A program made the translations under genes and the position numbers. The notes below the pieces were generated by a model that was given only the letters and a program-made list of their open reading frames with translations, did no database searches and had not been told where the DNA came from. From assembly GCA_027068795.1 (NCBI GenBank), contig JAMOMB010000038.1, positions 1 through 47,211 on the forward strand: a stretch of DNA of 47,211 nucleotides, read 5' to 3'. Source of the stretch: Sedimenticola sp. GTDB taxonomy: Bacteria; Pseudomonadota; Gammaproteobacteria; Chromatiales; Chromatiaceae. The first letter of the stretch is position 1. Each line of letters opens with the position of its first letter. Positions 9,597 through 19,303 of this stretch are shown piece by piece.

Positions 9597-12500
9597 CTAC
9601 TGGTGCAATTCCTGCAGGCTGACCACTACGGGTTCTCCCTGGTGCTGGATGGCCATGACGATGGCCTCTCCCCCCGACATGGTGGTGGTGTAGCTGATCT
9701 TGTGCTGCAGTGCCGCCCGCCGTATGGAGGCCGAATCCAGTATCGCCTGCTTCCCTTCCGTGGTATTGATGATCAGATCGAAATCATCGTTCTTGATTCT
9801 ATCCACGATATGCGGACGGCCTTCCATTACCTTGTTTACCCGCTCGCAGTCCACCCCGGCGGACAGAATTGCATCACGGGTGCCCCCCGTGGCGTAGAGC
9901 TCGAAGCCCAAAGCAGCGAGATCCTTCGCCACCAGCTTGACACGCTGCTTGTCGGCCTCTCGCACGGACAGCAGGGCCTTGCCTCCCGTCGGCAGCTTGA
10001 TGCTCCCCCCTTCATTGGCCTTGCCATAGGCTTCGCCAAAGGTGCTGCCCACCCCCATGACCTCGCCGGTGGATTTCATCTCCGGCCCAAGCACGGAATC
10101 GACACCGGGAAATTTCACAAAGGGGAAAACGGCCTCCTTGACGAAATAGTGACTGGGAATGATTTCCGTAGTTGCATCCTGTTCCTGTAACGACCGCCCC
10201 GCCATACAGCGTGCGGCAATCTTCGCCAGGGGACGCCCGATGGCCTTGGAAACAAAGGGCACGGTGCGTGAAGCTCTCGGATTCACTTCAAGAATGTAGA
10301 TATCGTTGTCCTTGATGGCAAACTGGGTGTTCATCAGCCCCACCACGCCCAGTTCCAGGGCCATGTCACGGATGTGATGGCGCATGCGGTCCTGGATTTC
10401 CTGGCTGAGGGTATAGGGCGGCAATGAGCAGGCGGAATCCCCGGAATGCACGCCGGCTTCCTCGATGTGTTCCATGATGCCGCCGATAAGCACATCGCGT
10501 CCATCGCAGATTGCATCCACATCCACTTCGATGGCGTCATTCAGGAAGCGATCCAGCAACACCGGGGAATCGTTGGAGACGCTCACTGCTTCACGCATGT
10601 AGCGGCTCAGGTCCTCTTCGTTATACACGATCTCCATGGCCCGCCCGCCCAATACATACGAGGGACGCACCACCAGGGGATAGCCGATCTCCTCGGCCAG
10701 TTTCACCGCGGTTTCCGGGTCGGTGGCGGTACGGTTGGGCGGCTGCAGAATGCCCAGTTTCTTGATCATCTTCTGGAAGCGTTCCCGGTCTTCCGCCGCA
10801 TCGATGGAGTCCGGGCTGGTGCCGATAATGGGCGCACCCGCCTTCTCCAGGTCCCGCGCCAGTTTCAGGGGCGTCTGCCCGCCGTATTGCACGATGACGC
10901 CAATCGGATTTTCCTTGTGGATGATCTCCAGCACGTCCTCCAGGGTCAGGGGCTCGAAATACAGCCGGTCGGAGGTATCGTAATCCGTGGATACGGTTTC
11001 CGGATTGCAGTTGACCATGATGGTCTCATAGCCGTCTTCCCGCATGGCGAAGGCCGCATGTACGCAGCAATAATCGAATTCGATACCCTGGCCAATGCGG
11101 TTGGGACCGCCCCCGAGCACCATGATTTTCTGCCGGTCCGTGGGCCGGGATTCACATTCTTCTTCATAGGTGGAATACATATAGGCCGTGCTGGAGGCGA
11201 ACTCCGCAGCGCAAGTATCCACGCGCTTGTATACCGGACGAATGCCGTGACCATGACGCAGCTTGCGGATTTTCTTTTCCTTGACGCCCAGAAGATTTGC
11301 CAGCCGCTTGTCGGAAAAACCCTTGCGCTTGAGATCGCGCAGGCGCTTTTTCCCCAGCGCATCCAGTCCCTCTTCGGCAACCCTGTTCTCTTCCTGGACG
11401 ATGTCCTGGATCTGCACCAGAAACCAGGGGTCGATGGCCGTGGCTTCGAACACTTCTTCCATGCTCATGCCAATGCGAAAAGCGTCGGCGACATACCAGA
11501 GCCGCTCGGCCCGGGGCTGGCGAATCTCCGCAAGAATCCTGGAGCGGGCATCCTCAGCATCCGGATCGACAACCGGATCCAGCCCGGCCTTGCCGGTTTC
11601 CAGGCCACGCAGGGCTTTTTGCAGGGACTCCTGCAGGGTGCGGCCAATGGCCATGACCTCGCCCACGGATTTCATTTGCGTGGTCAGGCGATCATCGGCC
11701 AGGGGGAATTTCTCGAAAGCGAAACGGGGAATCTTGGTGACCACATAGTCAATGCTCGGCTCGAAGGACGCCGGGGTCACGCCGCCGGTGATCTCGTTGC
11801 GCAATTCGTCCAGGGTATAGCCCACGGCCAGCTTGGCCGCCACCTTGGCGATGGGAAAACCCGTGGCCTTGGAAGCCAGGGCCGAAGAACGGGACACCCG
11901 CGGATTCATCTCGATGATGATCATGCGCCCGTTCTCGGGGTTGATGGCGAACTGCACGTTGGAGCCGCCGGTATCCACGCCGATCTCCCGCAGCACCGCG
12001 AGCGATGCATCCCGCATGATCTGGTATTCCTTGTCCGTCAGGGTCTGGGCCGGCGCCACGGTGATGGAATCGCCAGTATGCACGCCCATGGGATCGAGAT
12101 TTTCGATGGAACAGATGATGATGCAGTTGTCCTTGTGATCCCGCACCACCTCCATTTCGTACTCCTTCCAGCCAAGAATGGACTCTTCGATAAGCAACTC
12201 CTTGGTCGGCGAAAGATCCAGGCCACGCTCGCAGATCTCGACGAATTCTTCCTTGTTGTAGGCAATGCCGCCACCGGAACCGCCCATGGTGAAAGACGGG
12301 CGGATAATGGTGGGAAAACCCACCTGCACCTGCACCTGCAACGCCTCCTCCATAGAATGCGCAATGGCGGACTTGGGCATATCCAGGCCGATTTTGCGCA
12401 TGGCCTGGCGGAACAGGTCGCGGTCTTCGGCCTTGTCGATGGCCTCGCGGGAGGCGCCGATCATTTCCACGCCATATTTTTCCAGCACACCTTCACGCAC

Positions 12501-12806
12501 CAGATCCAGGGCGCAATTGAGGGCGGTCTGCCCCCCCATGGTGGGTAATAGCGCCTCCGGGCGTTCCTTTTCGATGATGCGCGCCACGGTTTGCCAGGTG
12601 ATGGGTTCGATGTAGACGGCATCCGCCGACTCGGGGTCGGTCATGATGGTGGCGGGATTGGAGTTGACCAGCACCACTCGGTAACCTTCTTCGCGCAATG
12701 CCTTGCACGCCTGTGCGCCAGAATAGTCAAACTCGCAGGCCTGGCCGATGACGATGGGGCCGGCGCCAATGATGAGAATCGTGTTCAGGTCTGTTCTTTT
12801 CGGCAT
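9597..12806 (-). CDS. carB: Carbamoyl-phosphate synthase large subunit CarB
   Basis: CarB makes carbamoyl phosphate from bicarbonate, ATP and ammonia tunnelled from CarA, feeding arginine and pyrimidine synthesis. The product is 1069 residues against 1073 in E. coli. Two homologous ATP-grasp halves are evident. The first begins [21 protein letters not shown] and contains [10 protein letters not shown]. The second begins [19 protein letters not shown] and contains [15 protein letters not shown]. The C-terminal MGS-like allosteric domain (from about residue 935) includes [10 protein letters not shown]. The gene follows carA by 34 bp. Confidence 0.99.
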   Translation of the reverse strand: MPKRTDLNTILIIGAGPIVIGQACEFDYSGAQACKALREEGYRVVLVNSNPATIMTDPESADAVYIEPITWQTVARIIEKERPEALLPTMGGQTALNCALDLVREGVLEKYGVEMIGASREAIDKAEDRDLFRQAMRKIGLDMPKSAIAHSMEEALQVQVQVGFPTIIRPSFTMGGSGGGIAYNKEEFVEICERGLDLSPTKELLIEESILGWKEYEMEVVRDHKDNCIIICSIENLDPMGVHTGDSITVAPAQTLTDKEYQIMRDASLAVLREIGVDTGGSNVQFAINPENGRMIIIEMNPRVSRSSALASKATGFPIAKVAAKLAVGYTLDELRNEITGGVTPASFEPSIDYVVTKIPRFAFEKFPLADDRLTTQMKSVGEVMAIGRTLQESLQKALRGLETGKAGLDPVVDPDAEDARSRILAEIRQPRAERLWYVADAFRIGMSMEEVFEATAIDPWFLVQIQDIVQEENRVAEEGLDALGKKRLRDLKRKGFSDKRLANLLGVKEKKIRKLRHGHGIRPVYKRVDTCAAEFASSTAYMYSTYEEECESRPTDRQKIMVLGGGPNRIGQGIEFDYCCVHAAFAMREDGYETIMVNCNPETVSTDYDTSDRLYFEPLTLEDVLEIIHKENPIGVIVQYGGQTPLKLARDLEKAGAPIIGTSPDSIDAAEDRERFQKMIKKLGILQPPNRTATDPETAVKLAEEIGYPLVVRPSYVLGGRAMEIVYNEEDLSRYMREAVSVSNDSPVLLDRFLNDAIEVDVDAICDGRDVLIGGIMEHIEEAGVHSGDSACSLPPYTLSQEIQDRMRHHIRDMALELGVVGLMNTQFAIKDNDIYILEVNPRASRTVPFVSKAIGRPLAKIAARCMAGRSLQEQDATTEIIPSHYFVKEAVFPFVKFPGVDSVLGPEMKSTGEVMGVGSTFGEAYGKANEGGSIKLPTGGKALLSVREADKQRVKLVAKDLAALGFELYATGGTRDAILSAGVDCERVNKVMEGRPHIVDRIKNDDFDLIINTTEGKQAILDSASIRRAALQHKISYTTTMSGGEAIVMAIQHQGEPVVVSLQELHQ

Positions 12807-12840
12807 GTTATTTCTGTCTGCGCAAGGTAAAGGGAGTTCT

Positions 12841-13989
12841 TCAGGAGGTCTGGCCGGAAGCTGCCGTCCGCATCAATTCGATAAAGTGATCGAAAACCGG
12901 CGCCACATCATGGGGGCCGGGGCTGGCTTCCGGATGCCCCTGAAAGCCAAAGGCGGGCTTGTCCGTGCGATGAATGCCCTGCAGGGAGCCATCGAACAGG
13001 GATTTGTGCGTGGCCTGCAGATGATCCGGCAGGCTGTCTCCATCCACGGCGAAACCATGGTTCTGGCTGGAAATCATCACTGTGCCGGTTTCCAGATCCT
13101 GCACCGGATGGTTGGCGCCGTGGTGGCCGAACTTCATCTTCACCGTGCGTGCGCCGCTGGCCAGCCCCAGGAGTTGATGCCCCAAGCAGATGCCGAAGGT
13201 GGGAATATTCTGTTCCAGCACCTCCTGAATCGCAGCAATGGCATAGTCACAGGGCTCCGGGTCGCCCGGGCCGTTGGAGAGGAAAACGCCATCCGGATTC
13301 ATGGCCAGCACTTCGCTGGCCGGAGTTTGTGCAGGCACCACGGTGATGCGGCAGCCGCGGTCGCGCAACATGCGCAGGATGTTGGTCTTGATACCGTAAT
13401 CATAGGCAACCACATGCAGATCATCATCGGCATCTTCCCTGGCGACATGGCCTTCTTCCAGATCCCAGGTTGCTTCTACCCAGGTATACGGCTCGTCCGT
13501 TGTCACCTCCCTGGCCAGATCCATGCCCTTGAGGCCGGGAAAAACCTCCGCTGCCGCACGGGCTACGGCTGCATCCAGATGGGAACCCGCCTGTATGCAA
13601 CCGCTCTGGGCGCCTTTTTCACGCAAGATACGCGTCAGCTTGCGGGTATCAATATCGGCAATGGCGATGACCCCGTTTTCCCGGAGATACTCATCGAGCG
13701 GCTGTTCACTGCGCCAATTGCTCGCCAGCAGGGGCAGATCCCGAATCACCAGGCCTGCGGCATGTACCGAGGAGGACTCCACATCCTCATGGTTGACACC
13801 GGTATTTCCGATGTGGGGATAGGTCAGGGTGACAATCTGCCGGAGATAGGAAGGATCGGTGAGGATCTCCTGATAGCCGGTCATGGCGGTGTTGAAAACC
13901 ACCTCTCCAACCGTTTGTCCTTCTGCGCCAATGGAACGGCCGTGAAACACCGTGCCGTCTTCCAATACCAGAATCGCTGAGTTAGTCAT
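12841..13989 (-). CDS. carA: Carbamoyl-phosphate synthase small subunit CarA
   Basis: CarA is the glutaminase subunit that supplies ammonia to CarB. The product is 382 residues, the same as E. coli. The class I amidotransferase domain occupies the C-terminal half. The nucleophile Cys268 lies in [13 protein letters not shown], and the His-Glu pair is in [11 protein letters not shown]. The N-terminal half has the family signature [19 protein letters not shown] could not identify ARG boxes or a pyrimidine-type attenuator in the 179 bp upstream, so regulation is unclear. Confidence 0.99.
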   Translation of the reverse strand: MTNSAILVLEDGTVFHGRSIGAEGQTVGEVVFNTAMTGYQEILTDPSYLRQIVTLTYPHIGNTGVNHEDVESSSVHAAGLVIRDLPLLASNWRSEQPLDEYLRENGVIAIADIDTRKLTRILREKGAQSGCIQAGSHLDAAVARAAAEVFPGLKGMDLAREVTTDEPYTWVEATWDLEEGHVAREDADDDLHVVAYDYGIKTNILRMLRDRGCRITVVPAQTPASEVLAMNPDGVFLSNGPGDPEPCDYAIAAIQEVLEQNIPTFGICLGHQLLGLASGARTVKMKFGHHGANHPVQDLETGTVMISSQNHGFAVDGDSLPDHLQATHKSLFDGSLQGIHRTDKPAFGFQGHPEASPGPHDVAPVFDHFIELMRTAASGQTS

Positions 13990-14168
13990 TTACGCGCACA
14001 CATAAAGGGACTGACCCTTGCAGGAGCCGTCCACTACAAACAATAATGAAAGAGAGTTGGGGTCGCCCCCTGTTGAGAAAGAAATTTTACGGGAGATGCC
14101 GGGCAGTGTCTATGGAAATCGTCGGGGATTTGGCGGAAGCCCCCAGCAAAACCGCCCCCCACAGAAAG
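13990..14168 (-). other. carA upstream region, no gene seen
   Basis: This stretch separates trxC from carA on the same strand. It presumably holds the carA promoter and leader. I see no convincing terminator for trxC, no clear -35/-10 pair and no ArgR-type palindrome. Short open frames here have no supporting start signals. Confidence 0.4.
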
Positions 14169-14603
14169 CTATAGTTGGCGGCTCACCCAGGAGACAATAC
14201 CTTGCGCATCCAGCGCCCCGGACACCCGGTCGACTTCCCGCCCGTTCTTGAACAGGATCATGGTGGGAATGCTGCGAATCCCCAACTGACCAGCAAGCTG
14301 CTGATATTGCTCGGTATTTAGCTTGAGCAGGCGCGCATCCGGCTCCAGGGGCGCAGCCGCCCGGGCGAATGCAGGCCCCATCATCTTGCAGGGGCCGCAC
14401 CAGGGCGCCCAGAAATCTACCACCACGGGAATATCGCTGCGCTGAATCTGTTTTTGCAACATGGCGTCATCCACATCTGCAGGCTTCCCCTGAAACAGTG
14501 CTTGCTTGCATTTCCCGCATTTTGGATTCTGCCCCATGCGCTCCCGGGGGAGACGGTTCACGCCTCCACAATGTGTACAAACCACATGCAGCTTGTCTGA
14601 CAT
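14169..14603 (-). CDS. trxC: Thioredoxin 2 TrxC with N-terminal zinc-binding domain
   Basis: TrxC is a cytoplasmic disulfide reductase of the zinc-binding thioredoxin-2 type. The start chosen is the ATG at 14603, preceded by GGAG about six bases upstream. It gives 144 residues against 139 in E. coli, and the longer open frame upstream lacks homology. Cys9, Cys12, Cys29 and Cys32 form two CxxC pairs that bind zinc. The thioredoxin domain follows, with the active site DFWAPWCGPCK (Cys69, Cys72) and the cis-proline in IRSIPTM. It is divergent from cnoX, another thioredoxin-fold gene. Confidence 0.95.
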   Translation of the reverse strand: MSDKLHVVCTHCGGVNRLPRERMGQNPKCGKCKQALFQGKPADVDDAMLQKQIQRSDIPVVVDFWAPWCGPCKMMGPAFARAAAPLEPDARLLKLNTEQYQQLAGQLGIRSIPTMILFKNGREVDRVSGALDAQGIVSWVSRQL

Positions 14604-14649
14604 TTTTTGCTCCTTGATCATTCTGACTAGGTCGGTTGCCGGGTTAATA

Positions 14650-14677
14650 ACAATAGGGCCAAAACCATCCGATTCAA
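14650..14677 (-). promoter_or_regulatory. Candidate sigma-70 promoter for trxC
   Basis: On the minus strand TTGAAT (14672-14677) and TATTGT (14650-14655) are separated by 16 bases. They match the -35 and -10 consensus at five and four positions. The -10 box is about 47 bases before the trxC start. The assignment rests on these matches only. Confidence 0.4.
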
Positions 14678-14743
14678 GCCGGGCTTGTATTTTTTTTCCG
14701 CTGCCCCAAAATATCTCACAATCATCACAATCCGACAACCAAC

Positions 14744-15604
14744 ATGAGCACATCACCCTATATCATTGAAATCACACAAGACAACTATCAGTCCGCCGTG
14801 ATTGAGCAGTCACAGAAGGTACCGGTACTGGTGGATTTCTGGGCCAGTTGGTGTCAACCCTGTCAGATGCTCATGCCCGTCCTGGCCAAACTGGCGGAAC
14901 AATATCAGGGGAAATTCATCCTCGCCAAGATCAACACGGAAGAGCAGCAGGCGCTGGCCGGACAATTTGGCATCCGCAGCATTCCCACCATAAAGCTGTT
15001 CAAAAACGGGGAAGCCGTGGACGAATTCGCCGGCGCATTGCCGGAATCGGAAATCCGCCGCTTCCTCGACAAACATATTCCCAGGGAATCCGATGCCCTG
15101 GTGGCCCAGGCGGAACAGTTGCTGTTGCAGGGCGACAGCGATGCCGCATTGAAAATACTGGAACAGGCCAAGCTTGCCGACGCCGACAACAGCAATATCG
15201 ACATCGCCCTGGCGCAAGCCCACGCAGCCGCCGGAAATACGGAACAGGCCCTGGAGATCACGGCGCAAATGCCCGCGGAAATCCAGGAAAAACCGCAGGT
15301 GCGGGTCTTGCAAGGATTACTGTTCTTCGAGCAAATGCTCTCCGGCGCTCCTTCCGAAACCGAGCTGCAAAAACGCCTGGAGAACGATGCTTCCGACAGT
15401 GAAGCCCGTTATTTGCTGGCCGCGCATTATGTGGTCAATCATCGCTACGAAGACGCCATACAGCTCCTGCTGGAGCTAATGCGCAAGGATCGCAACTATG
15501 GCAATGACGCCGCCCGCAAATCGCTGTTGAAAATTTTCGATATACTCGGAGATGATCCCCTGGTGCCGCACTACCGCAGCAAGATGATGAGCCTGATCTA
15601 CTGA
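14744..15604 (+). CDS. cnoX: Thioredoxin-fold chaperone CnoX (YbbN) with CxxC site
   Basis: The 286-residue product joins an N-terminal thioredoxin domain (about 5-108) to a C-terminal TPR-like helical domain (about 115-286), the layout of CnoX/YbbN chaperedoxins (284 residues in E. coli). CnoX protects substrates from oxidative aggregation and hands them to GroEL or DnaK. E. coli CnoX lacks a thioredoxin CxxC motif. Here the site reads WASWCQPCQ, with Cys37 and Cys40, so the protein may also act as an oxidoreductase, as reported for some alphaproteobacterial relatives. The cis-proline motif IRSIPTI is present. The stop overlaps the end of trmO by seven bases. Confidence 0.88.
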   Translation: MSTSPYIIEITQDNYQSAVIEQSQKVPVLVDFWASWCQPCQMLMPVLAKLAEQYQGKFILAKINTEEQQALAGQFGIRSIPTIKLFKNGEAVDEFAGALPESEIRRFLDKHIPRESDALVAQAEQLLLQGDSDAALKILEQAKLADADNSNIDIALAQAHAAAGNTEQALEITAQMPAEIQEKPQVRVLQGLLFFEQMLSGAPSETELQKRLENDASDSEARYLLAAHYVVNHRYEDAIQLLLELMRKDRNYGNDAARKSLLKIFDILGDDPLVPHYRSKMMSLIY

Positions 15605-16308
15605 CCCATCACCTCGACAGCAATCACTGTGGCCCTGCCGGCTTCCACCCGCCAGCGTATATTGCAGTTTTCCAGATGCATGCCATAACTGCGATCTGTA
15701 GCTGTGGTTTTCTGATATGCAGGCCTGGGATCCAGGGCCACTAGCTGTTCGATCAGGCTTTTCAGCGTCTTCCCGCCGGGGAGCTGCCGTAACTGATTTT
15801 CTGCAGACAGGGCAAAAACCACCTCCAGCCGGGATTCCGGCCGCTCAAACGCAAATCCGCCAGCAGCATCCTCCACCCGATCCACATAAGGAAGGTAGGG
15901 CTTGATATCCACCACCGGCGTGCCATCGAGGAGATCCACGCCTCGCACATGCAGGCGAACCCTGCCCTGCGCTACCGCAATCCTCTCCAACCGGACTACG
16001 GACAAGCCCAGATGGTTGGGACGAAACGGAGAGCGCGTGGCAAACACCCCCATGCTCTGATTGCCGCCCAAGCGCGGCGGGCGCACCCGCCGCCGCCAAC
16101 CCTGGCCGATACACTGATGGAAAATGAAGGAAATCCAGATATGGCTGAACGTCTCCAGGCCATCGAAGAGTTCCGGCTTGTCAAAATCAGGCTGCATTTC
16201 CACCACCCCGGAAGCATCCACCAGCCCCGGTTGCCGGGGAATGCCGAACTTCTCAGGAAACGGCGTCCTGATGTAAGCAATGGGCATAAGGGGATAAGCG
16301 GATGACAC
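15598..16308 (-). CDS. trmO: tRNA (t6A37 N6)-methyltransferase TrmO
   Basis: TrmO (TsaA/YaeB) uses S-adenosylmethionine to methylate t6A37 to m6t6A in threonine tRNAs. The 236-residue product is close to the 235 residues of the E. coli protein. Landmarks are KFGIPRQPGLV near the N-terminus, RRRVRPPRLGG and MGVFATRSPFRPN, then LDGTPVVDIKPYLPYVD. The C-terminal DPRPAY motif completes the family pattern. The start is a GTG preceded by GGGAAA. The gene converges on cnoX with a seven-base overlap of the two 3' ends. Confidence 0.95.
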   Translation of the reverse strand: MSSAYPLMPIAYIRTPFPEKFGIPRQPGLVDASGVVEMQPDFDKPELFDGLETFSHIWISFIFHQCIGQGWRRRVRPPRLGGNQSMGVFATRSPFRPNHLGLSVVRLERIAVAQGRVRLHVRGVDLLDGTPVVDIKPYLPYVDRVEDAAGGFAFERPESRLEVVFALSAENQLRQLPGGKTLKSLIEQLVALDPRPAYQKTTATDRSYGMHLENCNIRWRVEAGRATVIAVEVMGQ

Positions 16309-16363
16309 GCATTTCCCGAAGCAAGGAAAAGATCAGTTGATTATGTCAGGAAAAGCACAAGCA

Positions 16364-16402
16364 GGCCAAGCCCCTGCATCCATGGGGTGCAGGGGCTTGG
16401 CC
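16364..16402 (-). terminator. Long perfect stem-loop downstream of the small cysteine protein gene
   Basis: A 15-bp perfect inverted repeat (16364-16378 with 16388-16402, GGCCAAGCCCCTGCA and its complement) surrounds a nine-base loop. It lies 15 bases past the stop of the small exported protein gene and about 55 bases before trmO on the same strand. The downstream minus-strand sequence is only moderately T-rich (TGCTTGTGCTTTTCC). I read it as the terminator of the small gene, although a stem this long could also act on mRNA stability. Confidence 0.7.
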
Positions 16403-16417
16403 ATGATGCGCCCGGTA

Positions 16418-16666
16418 TCAGCCCTTCTTGTCGGAGGCGTCCTTGCGCGTGGACTGCATGGCCTTGCCTGGGAGTTTTCGACAATAACCGGCAACCGTCT
16501 TGCCATCCGTGCGTTCATATCCCTTGACCCAGCGGCAACTATTGGAAGCTGTGCAATCGCTTTTTTCCATTCCCTTGCATAGGTTATCCGCACTACTGTA
16601 ACCAGAGGTCAATGAAAGAATAGTGGCTGCAGCTAGTGTTGATATCATCATATTGGTTTTCTTCAT
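16418..16666 (-). CDS. Small exported protein with four cysteines, function unknown
   Basis: The 82-residue product has a basic start (MKKTN), a hydrophobic segment to about residue 22 and a probable cleavage site near YSSADN. The mature part, about 56 residues, holds exactly four cysteines at 30, 38, 44 and 62, consistent with two disulfides in the periplasm. It contains CRWVKGYERTDGKTVAGYC, a pattern I have an impression of from other small hypothetical proteins but cannot tie to a named family. The tail is Lys/Asp-rich. The start at 16666 has AGGGAA about eight bases upstream. The gene stands alone, with a strong stem-loop after it. Confidence 0.75.
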   Translation of the reverse strand: MKKTNMMISTLAAATILSLTSGYSSADNLCKGMEKSDCTASNSCRWVKGYERTDGKTVAGYCRKLPGKAMQSTRKDASDKKG

Positions 16667-16802
16667 GGCAAACATTCCCTTGTACGATAATGGAAAGCCA
16701 GACCTTCCCCGCCTGGCGATGCCAGTGTAGGGAATCCACAAAGAGCCGTCTGTAGGAACGGGCCTACATTCCTATCAGGATATTTCTCGCCTTTTCAGCA
16801 TC

Positions 16803-17876
16803 TTACATGGACACCGGCAGGCGTTTTGCGCCCCAGTCACCCGGCTGCGGATCGAAAACCCCCGGAATCTTCTCACCACAGTTTGCGCAATGACCCTTTT
16901 CATCCAGCCCCCATTTTCCCAGCACATACCAGTCCCGCTCAATAAGCAATTCTCCACAGCCGGGACACCAGGTACTGCCGCCAGCACTGTCATGGACATT
17001 GCCTGTATAGACATAGCGCAATCCATGCTCCCTGGCGATCTTGCGCGCCTGGGCAAGCGCCTGTGGTGAAGTTGGAGGCACATCAAGCATCTTGTAATCC
17101 GGGTGAAAGGCGCTGAAGTGCAACGGGATGTCCACACCCAGCTCGGTAACGATCCAATCCACCATGGCCTTGAGTTCATCCATGGAATCATTGTGCCCGG
17201 GAATCAGCAAATTGGTGATTTCAAACCAGACATCGGTTTCCCGTTTCAGATATTTCAGGGTATCCAGCACAGGTTGCAAATGCCCGCCGGTGAGCTTGCG
17301 GTAAAAATCCTCGCGAAACCCTTTCAAATCCACATTGGCCGCATCCATGCAGGAAAAGAAATCTTCTCGCGCTCCCGGGGAAATATAGCCGGCGGTGACC
17401 GCAACGCTTTTGATATCCTGCTCCCGACAAGCCCTGGCCGTATCGACAGCATATTCAAGAAAAATCACGGGATCATTGTAGGTGTAGGCCACACTGCGAC
17501 AACCCAGTTTTTTCGCCGTGTTGGCAATTTGTTCCGGCGTCGCCTGGTTCGCCAGAATGTCCATTTCACGGGATTTGCTCATGTCCCAGTTTTGGCAATA
17601 CTTGCAGGAAAGATTGCAGCCAGCGGTACCGAACGAGAACACCGGCGTCCCTGGCAGGAAATGGTTCAATGGCTTCTTTTCAATGGGATCCACGCAAAAC
17701 CCGCTGGAGCGGCCATAGGTAGTCAATACCACCTGATCATTTTCCCGCATGCGCACGAAACACAATCCCCGCTGCCCCTCTTTCAGGCGGCATTCTCTTG
17801 GGCACAAGTCACACTGCACCCGCCCGTCTTCCAGTTGATGCCAGTATTTCGTGGCGACATTCTGCAACCCGGCCAT
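16803..17876 (-). CDS. amrS: AmmeMemoRadiSam system radical SAM enzyme
   Basis: The 357-residue product belongs to the radical SAM branch fixed in the AmmeMemoRadiSam gene set. The 4Fe-4S motif is CNLSCKYC (Cys87, Cys91, Cys94). A cysteine-rich N-terminal segment (Cys22, 25, 29, 39 in CDLCPRECRLKEGQRGLC) resembles that of pyruvate-formate-lyase-activating-enzyme-like proteins. A C-terminal four-cysteine ribbon (WCPGCG and CANCG) could bind metal. The chemistry of the system is, to my knowledge, not settled. It is divergent from amrB across 66 bp, and GGAG precedes its ATG by about ten bases. Confidence 0.93.
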   Translation of the reverse strand: MAGLQNVATKYWHQLEDGRVQCDLCPRECRLKEGQRGLCFVRMRENDQVVLTTYGRSSGFCVDPIEKKPLNHFLPGTPVFSFGTAGCNLSCKYCQNWDMSKSREMDILANQATPEQIANTAKKLGCRSVAYTYNDPVIFLEYAVDTARACREQDIKSVAVTAGYISPGAREDFFSCMDAANVDLKGFREDFYRKLTGGHLQPVLDTLKYLKRETDVWFEITNLLIPGHNDSMDELKAMVDWIVTELGVDIPLHFSAFHPDYKMLDVPPTSPQALAQARKIAREHGLRYVYTGNVHDSAGGSTWCPGCGELLIERDWYVLGKWGLDEKGHCANCGEKIPGVFDPQPGDWGAKRLPVSM

Positions 17877-17890
17877 CTTGTATTTTCTCC

Positions 17891-17928
17891 GGCTGAACCC
17901 ATCTACTAATTATTAGATCGGGCTGAAC
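17891..17928. promoter_or_regulatory. Divergent amrS/amrB control region with palindrome and direct repeats
   Basis: The 66-bp gap between the two start codons holds an 11-bp AT-rich palindrome, CTAATTATTAG (17906-17916). It is flanked by two copies of GGCTGAAC in direct orientation (17891-17898 and 17921-17928) that start exactly 30 bp apart. Both promoters must lie in this short space, so the palindrome is a natural operator candidate. No regulator gene is adjacent. Confidence 0.45.
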
Positions 17929-17942
17929 GACAGGAATTCAAG

Positions 17943-18731
17943 ATGAGCAGCGTACTACTTCCCTCCGTGGCGGGCATGTTTTACCCGGAGCATGCCGACG
18001 TCCTGAGACAGCAGGTTGATGAATACCTGGCCCAGGCCAAGCCGGCGGACACGCCACCGCCGAAAGCACTGATCGCTCCCCATGCCGGCTATGTATATTC
18101 CGGGCCTGTGGCCGCCAATGCCTACCGCAGATTGTTGCCCGCCGCCGGAGTCATTCAACGGGTGGTCATCCTGGCGCCGGCGCACCATGTGCCTTTTCAG
18201 GGCCTGGCGACCACTTCCGCCGATTATCTTCGTACGCCGCTGGGCGATATTCCTGTAGACCGCACAGCAGTATCCAAGGCATTGGCGCTGCCCCAGGTAC
18301 AGGAATATGACCTGGCCTTCGATGGCGAACATGCACTGGAAGTGCAGCTCCCCTTTTTGCAGCGGACACTGGACAGCTTCCAACTCGTGCCTTTCATTGT
18401 CGGCCAGGCAAATGCCCATGACGTCAGCGAGGTGCTGGAGCTGTTATGGGGCGGCGACGAAACCCTGATCGTCATCAGTTCGGATCTAAGCCACTTTCTG
18501 GACTACCACAGCGCAAAAGAGAAAGATCTGCATACCACAAAAGCCATCGAATCCCTTACCCCGGAAGCCATTGGCTTTGATGACGCCTGTGGACGCGTGC
18601 CGGTGAGCGGGCTGCTGCTTTCCGCCCGCAAACATGGCTTGCACGCCAGAACCGTGGACTTGCGCAATTCCGGCGACACCGCCGGCGACAAGAACCGGGT
18701 GGTGGGGTATGGCGCCTATGTCTTCAATTGA
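17943..18731 (+). CDS. amrB: AmmeMemoRadiSam system protein B (Memo-like)
   Basis: The 262-residue product is a bacterial homologue of human MEMO1, a fold related to class III extradiol dioxygenases. The metal-site-like residues are visible: His47 in APHAGY, His81/82 in APAHH, His130 in GEHALEVQLPFL, Asp181 and His184 in SSDLSHF, and Cys216 in ACGRVPV. It begins LLPSVAGMFYPE, as the family does. AGGAA stands six bases before the ATG. The next gene, amrA, starts 14 bases before this stop, so the two are probably translationally coupled. Confidence 0.94.
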   Translation: MSSVLLPSVAGMFYPEHADVLRQQVDEYLAQAKPADTPPPKALIAPHAGYVYSGPVAANAYRRLLPAAGVIQRVVILAPAHHVPFQGLATTSADYLRTPLGDIPVDRTAVSKALALPQVQEYDLAFDGEHALEVQLPFLQRTLDSFQLVPFIVGQANAHDVSEVLELLWGGDETLIVISSDLSHFLDYHSAKEKDLHTTKAIESLTPEAIGFDDACGRVPVSGLLLSARKHGLHARTVDLRNSGDTAGDKNRVVGYGAYVFN

Positions 18732-19296
18732 TCAAAGCCTCAACGAGAAGCAACGCCTCACCCTGCTGCAAACCGCCCGCGCATCCATACACACGGGATT
18801 GCGCGAAGGGCATCCCCTGCAGGTGAAGCCAGCCTACTATGAACCGGCTTTACAGGCGCAAAGGGCGACTTTCGTCACGCTGAACAAACGGGGGGAACTG
18901 CGCGGCTGCATCGGTCATCTGGAAGCCATACAGCCCCTGATCCAGGACGTGGCCGATAATGCCTTCAGTGCCGCATTCCAGGACAACCGCTTCCCTCCTC
19001 TGCAAAAAGAAGAATTCGACCAGATAGATATTCACATATCCGTACTCAGCCCAGCCGAACCATTGTCCTTTTCGTCGGAGCAGGAGTTGTTGCGGCAGAT
19101 CCGTCCCGGCATCGACGGGCTGATTCTGCAGGATGGATATTATCGCGGCACTTTTCTGCCTTCCGTATGGGAGCAGCTGCCGACCCGGGAAGCCTTTCTC
19201 GCCCACCTGAAAATGAAGGCCGGACTGCCAGCAAACTACTGGTCAGACAGCATTCAGGTATCCCGCTATACTACGGAATCATTTTCTGAAGGCTGA
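18718..19296 (+). CDS. amrA: AmmeMemoRadiSam system protein A (AMMECR1 domain)
   Basis: The product is about 192 residues from the ATG at 18718, which overlaps the end of amrB. A longer in-frame start at 18634 would lie deep inside amrB and is unlikely. The AMMECR1 core motif LRGCIGHLEA is present, preceded by ATFVTLNKRGE. It is followed by DNAFSAAFQDNRFPPL and by DGYYRGTFLPSVWEQLPTREAFLAHLK, both typical of the family. AMMECR1 proteins occur from archaea to humans and their biochemical function is undefined. Its neighbours amrB and amrS complete the set. Confidence 0.93.
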   Translation: MSSIDQSLNEKQRLTLLQTARASIHTGLREGHPLQVKPAYYEPALQAQRATFVTLNKRGELRGCIGHLEAIQPLIQDVADNAFSAAFQDNRFPPLQKEEFDQIDIHISVLSPAEPLSFSSEQELLRQIRPGIDGLILQDGYYRGTFLPSVWEQLPTREAFLAHLKMKAGLPANYWSDSIQVSRYTTESFSEG

Positions 19297-19303
19297 CGAT
19301 TCC

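Noticed and set aside
10446-12548. 700-codon open frame antisense to carB
   Set aside because: Shadow frame produced by third-position bias in carB; its composition is unlike a folded protein.
14604-14756. N-terminal extension of TrxC by 51 codons
   Set aside because: It runs through the likely trxC promoter and past the cnoX start, and the ATG at 14603 has a good GGAG site.
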